Below are positions 63,821 through 64,000 of a stretch of 64,000 nucleotides of DNA, piece after piece. Positions within the stretch are counted from its first letter, which is position 1. The number at the start of each line of letters is the position of its first letter. This DNA comes from Strigamia acuminata (Eukaryota; Arthropoda; Chilopoda; Geophilomorpha; Linotaeniidae). The notes under the pieces were generated by a model. The model was not told the DNA's origin. It was given only the letters and a program-made list of their open reading frames with translations, and searched no databases. The stretch lies in assembly GCA_949358305.1 (NCBI GenBank), contig OX442314.1:39998581-40062580 (forward strand), given 5' to 3'. The translations under genes were made by a program, and so were the position numbers.

Positions 63821-63835
63821 TGGGCCCATAACCCA
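63821..63835 (-). promoter_or_regulatory. Initiator tRNA-Met half-molecule primer site, copia D
   Basis: Directly after the 5' LTR the sense strand reads TGGGTTATGGGCCCA. This is complementary to the anticodon stem-loop of animal initiator tRNA-Met (TGGGCCCATAACCCA), not to its 3' end. Drosophila copia uses the same unusual primer, a 5' half of initiator tRNA-Met. Confidence 0.88.
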
Positions 63836-63965
63836 TGTTAGGGAAATTGAGCAGAGCTCCCAAACTGGGAAAGAATCTACACACGTTTACATATTTAGTT
63901 GCAACCAAACAAGAACATCTGATTTAATGTAACAATTATTGTGTAAAGTGAATATATCTCTAACA
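63836..63965 (-). repeat. 5' LTR of copia element D (130 bp)
   Basis: Partner of 57768-57932; identical by eye apart from the 35-bp length difference. Followed by GGCTC, the target duplication. Confidence 0.95.
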
Positions 63966-64000
63966 GGCTCAGAAGATTGCCTTGCTTAAAAAGTGGGGCG

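Larger units (their letters stand above)
57768..63965 (-). mobile_element. Ty1/copia LTR retrotransposon D, dead, with nested insertion
   Basis: Flanked by short LTRs (TGTTAG...CTAACA) and a perfect 5-bp target duplication GGCTC (57763-57767 and 63966-63970). On the minus strand: gag, protease, integrase, RT, RNase H, which is the Ty1/copia order. It is disabled by a frameshift near the gag start, a frameshift in a 12-G run (62316-62327), an in-frame TGA between integrase and RT (61490-61492) and a 1.5 kb insertion in RT. The fragment at 12148 is from a close relative. Confidence 0.96.

Noticed and set aside
63821-63835. tRNA gene fragment
   Set aside because: Only the anticodon-arm complement is present, exactly abutting the LTR, so it is a primer binding site.

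Overview
This is a stretch of animal nuclear DNA, most likely arthropod, made almost entirely of transposable elements. The only convincing host-type gene is a single-exon cullin-5-like gene (54935-57268). The evidence for an animal is that cullin-5 gene, small GT-AG introns of about 55-65 bp, P-element-like and Tc1-like transposase fragments, and a copia element primed by an initiator-tRNA-Met half molecule as in Drosophila copia. I cannot name the species.

Layout. 1-11640 is the 3' part of a Ty3/gypsy element (A, + strand): gag, pol, a spliced third ORF, polypurine tract and 3' LTR. 11641-14318 holds a copia RNase H scrap and copy 1 of a 1.8 kb duplicated segment carrying a broken RING-H2 gene. 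14319-14518 is an assembly gap. 14519 to about 24.3 kb or further is a second, more distant gypsy element (C, + strand) with gag, pol (one in-frame stop) and a spliced third ORF. 26.9-29.8 kb is a mosaic of a tandem repeat, a P-element fragment, a Tc1-like transposase and a SWIM/YqaJ exonuclease gene. That last gene is cut by a complete, very young gypsy element (B, - strand, 29777-42141), whose two LTRs differ by one substitution and one 20-bp indel by eye. After B come the rest of the YqaJ exon, a small spliced coiled-coil gene, copy 2 of the duplicated segment (43648-45397), a 189-bp tandem repeat, and a third RING-H2 copy broken by a poly(A)-tailed insertion. 49.5-50.6 kb holds a frameshifted Cys-rich gene, and 50.6-54.9 kb is gene-poor with three tandem repeats. 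The cullin gene follows, with a downstream gene fragment. Last is a complete but dead Ty1/copia element (D, - strand, 57768-63965), itself split by a 1.5 kb foldback element.

The three gypsy elements share one expression plan. Gag and Pol are joined by a -1 ribosomal frameshift with the same slippery heptamer (A AAA AAC) followed by a hairpin. Downstream of pol each has an extra ORF in the env position. It starts with a short exon ending at a GTAAAT splice donor and encodes a non-membrane protein that I cannot assign to a known family. A and B also have an AT-hook at the Gag N-terminus and full CRE palindromes just upstream of the third ORF. The LTR of A contains an array of five hairpins with a constant loop and different but fully paired stems. 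Its imperfect pairs are all G-U in the sense strand, which points to selection on RNA. The third ORF family and this hairpin array are the best candidates for undescribed biology here.
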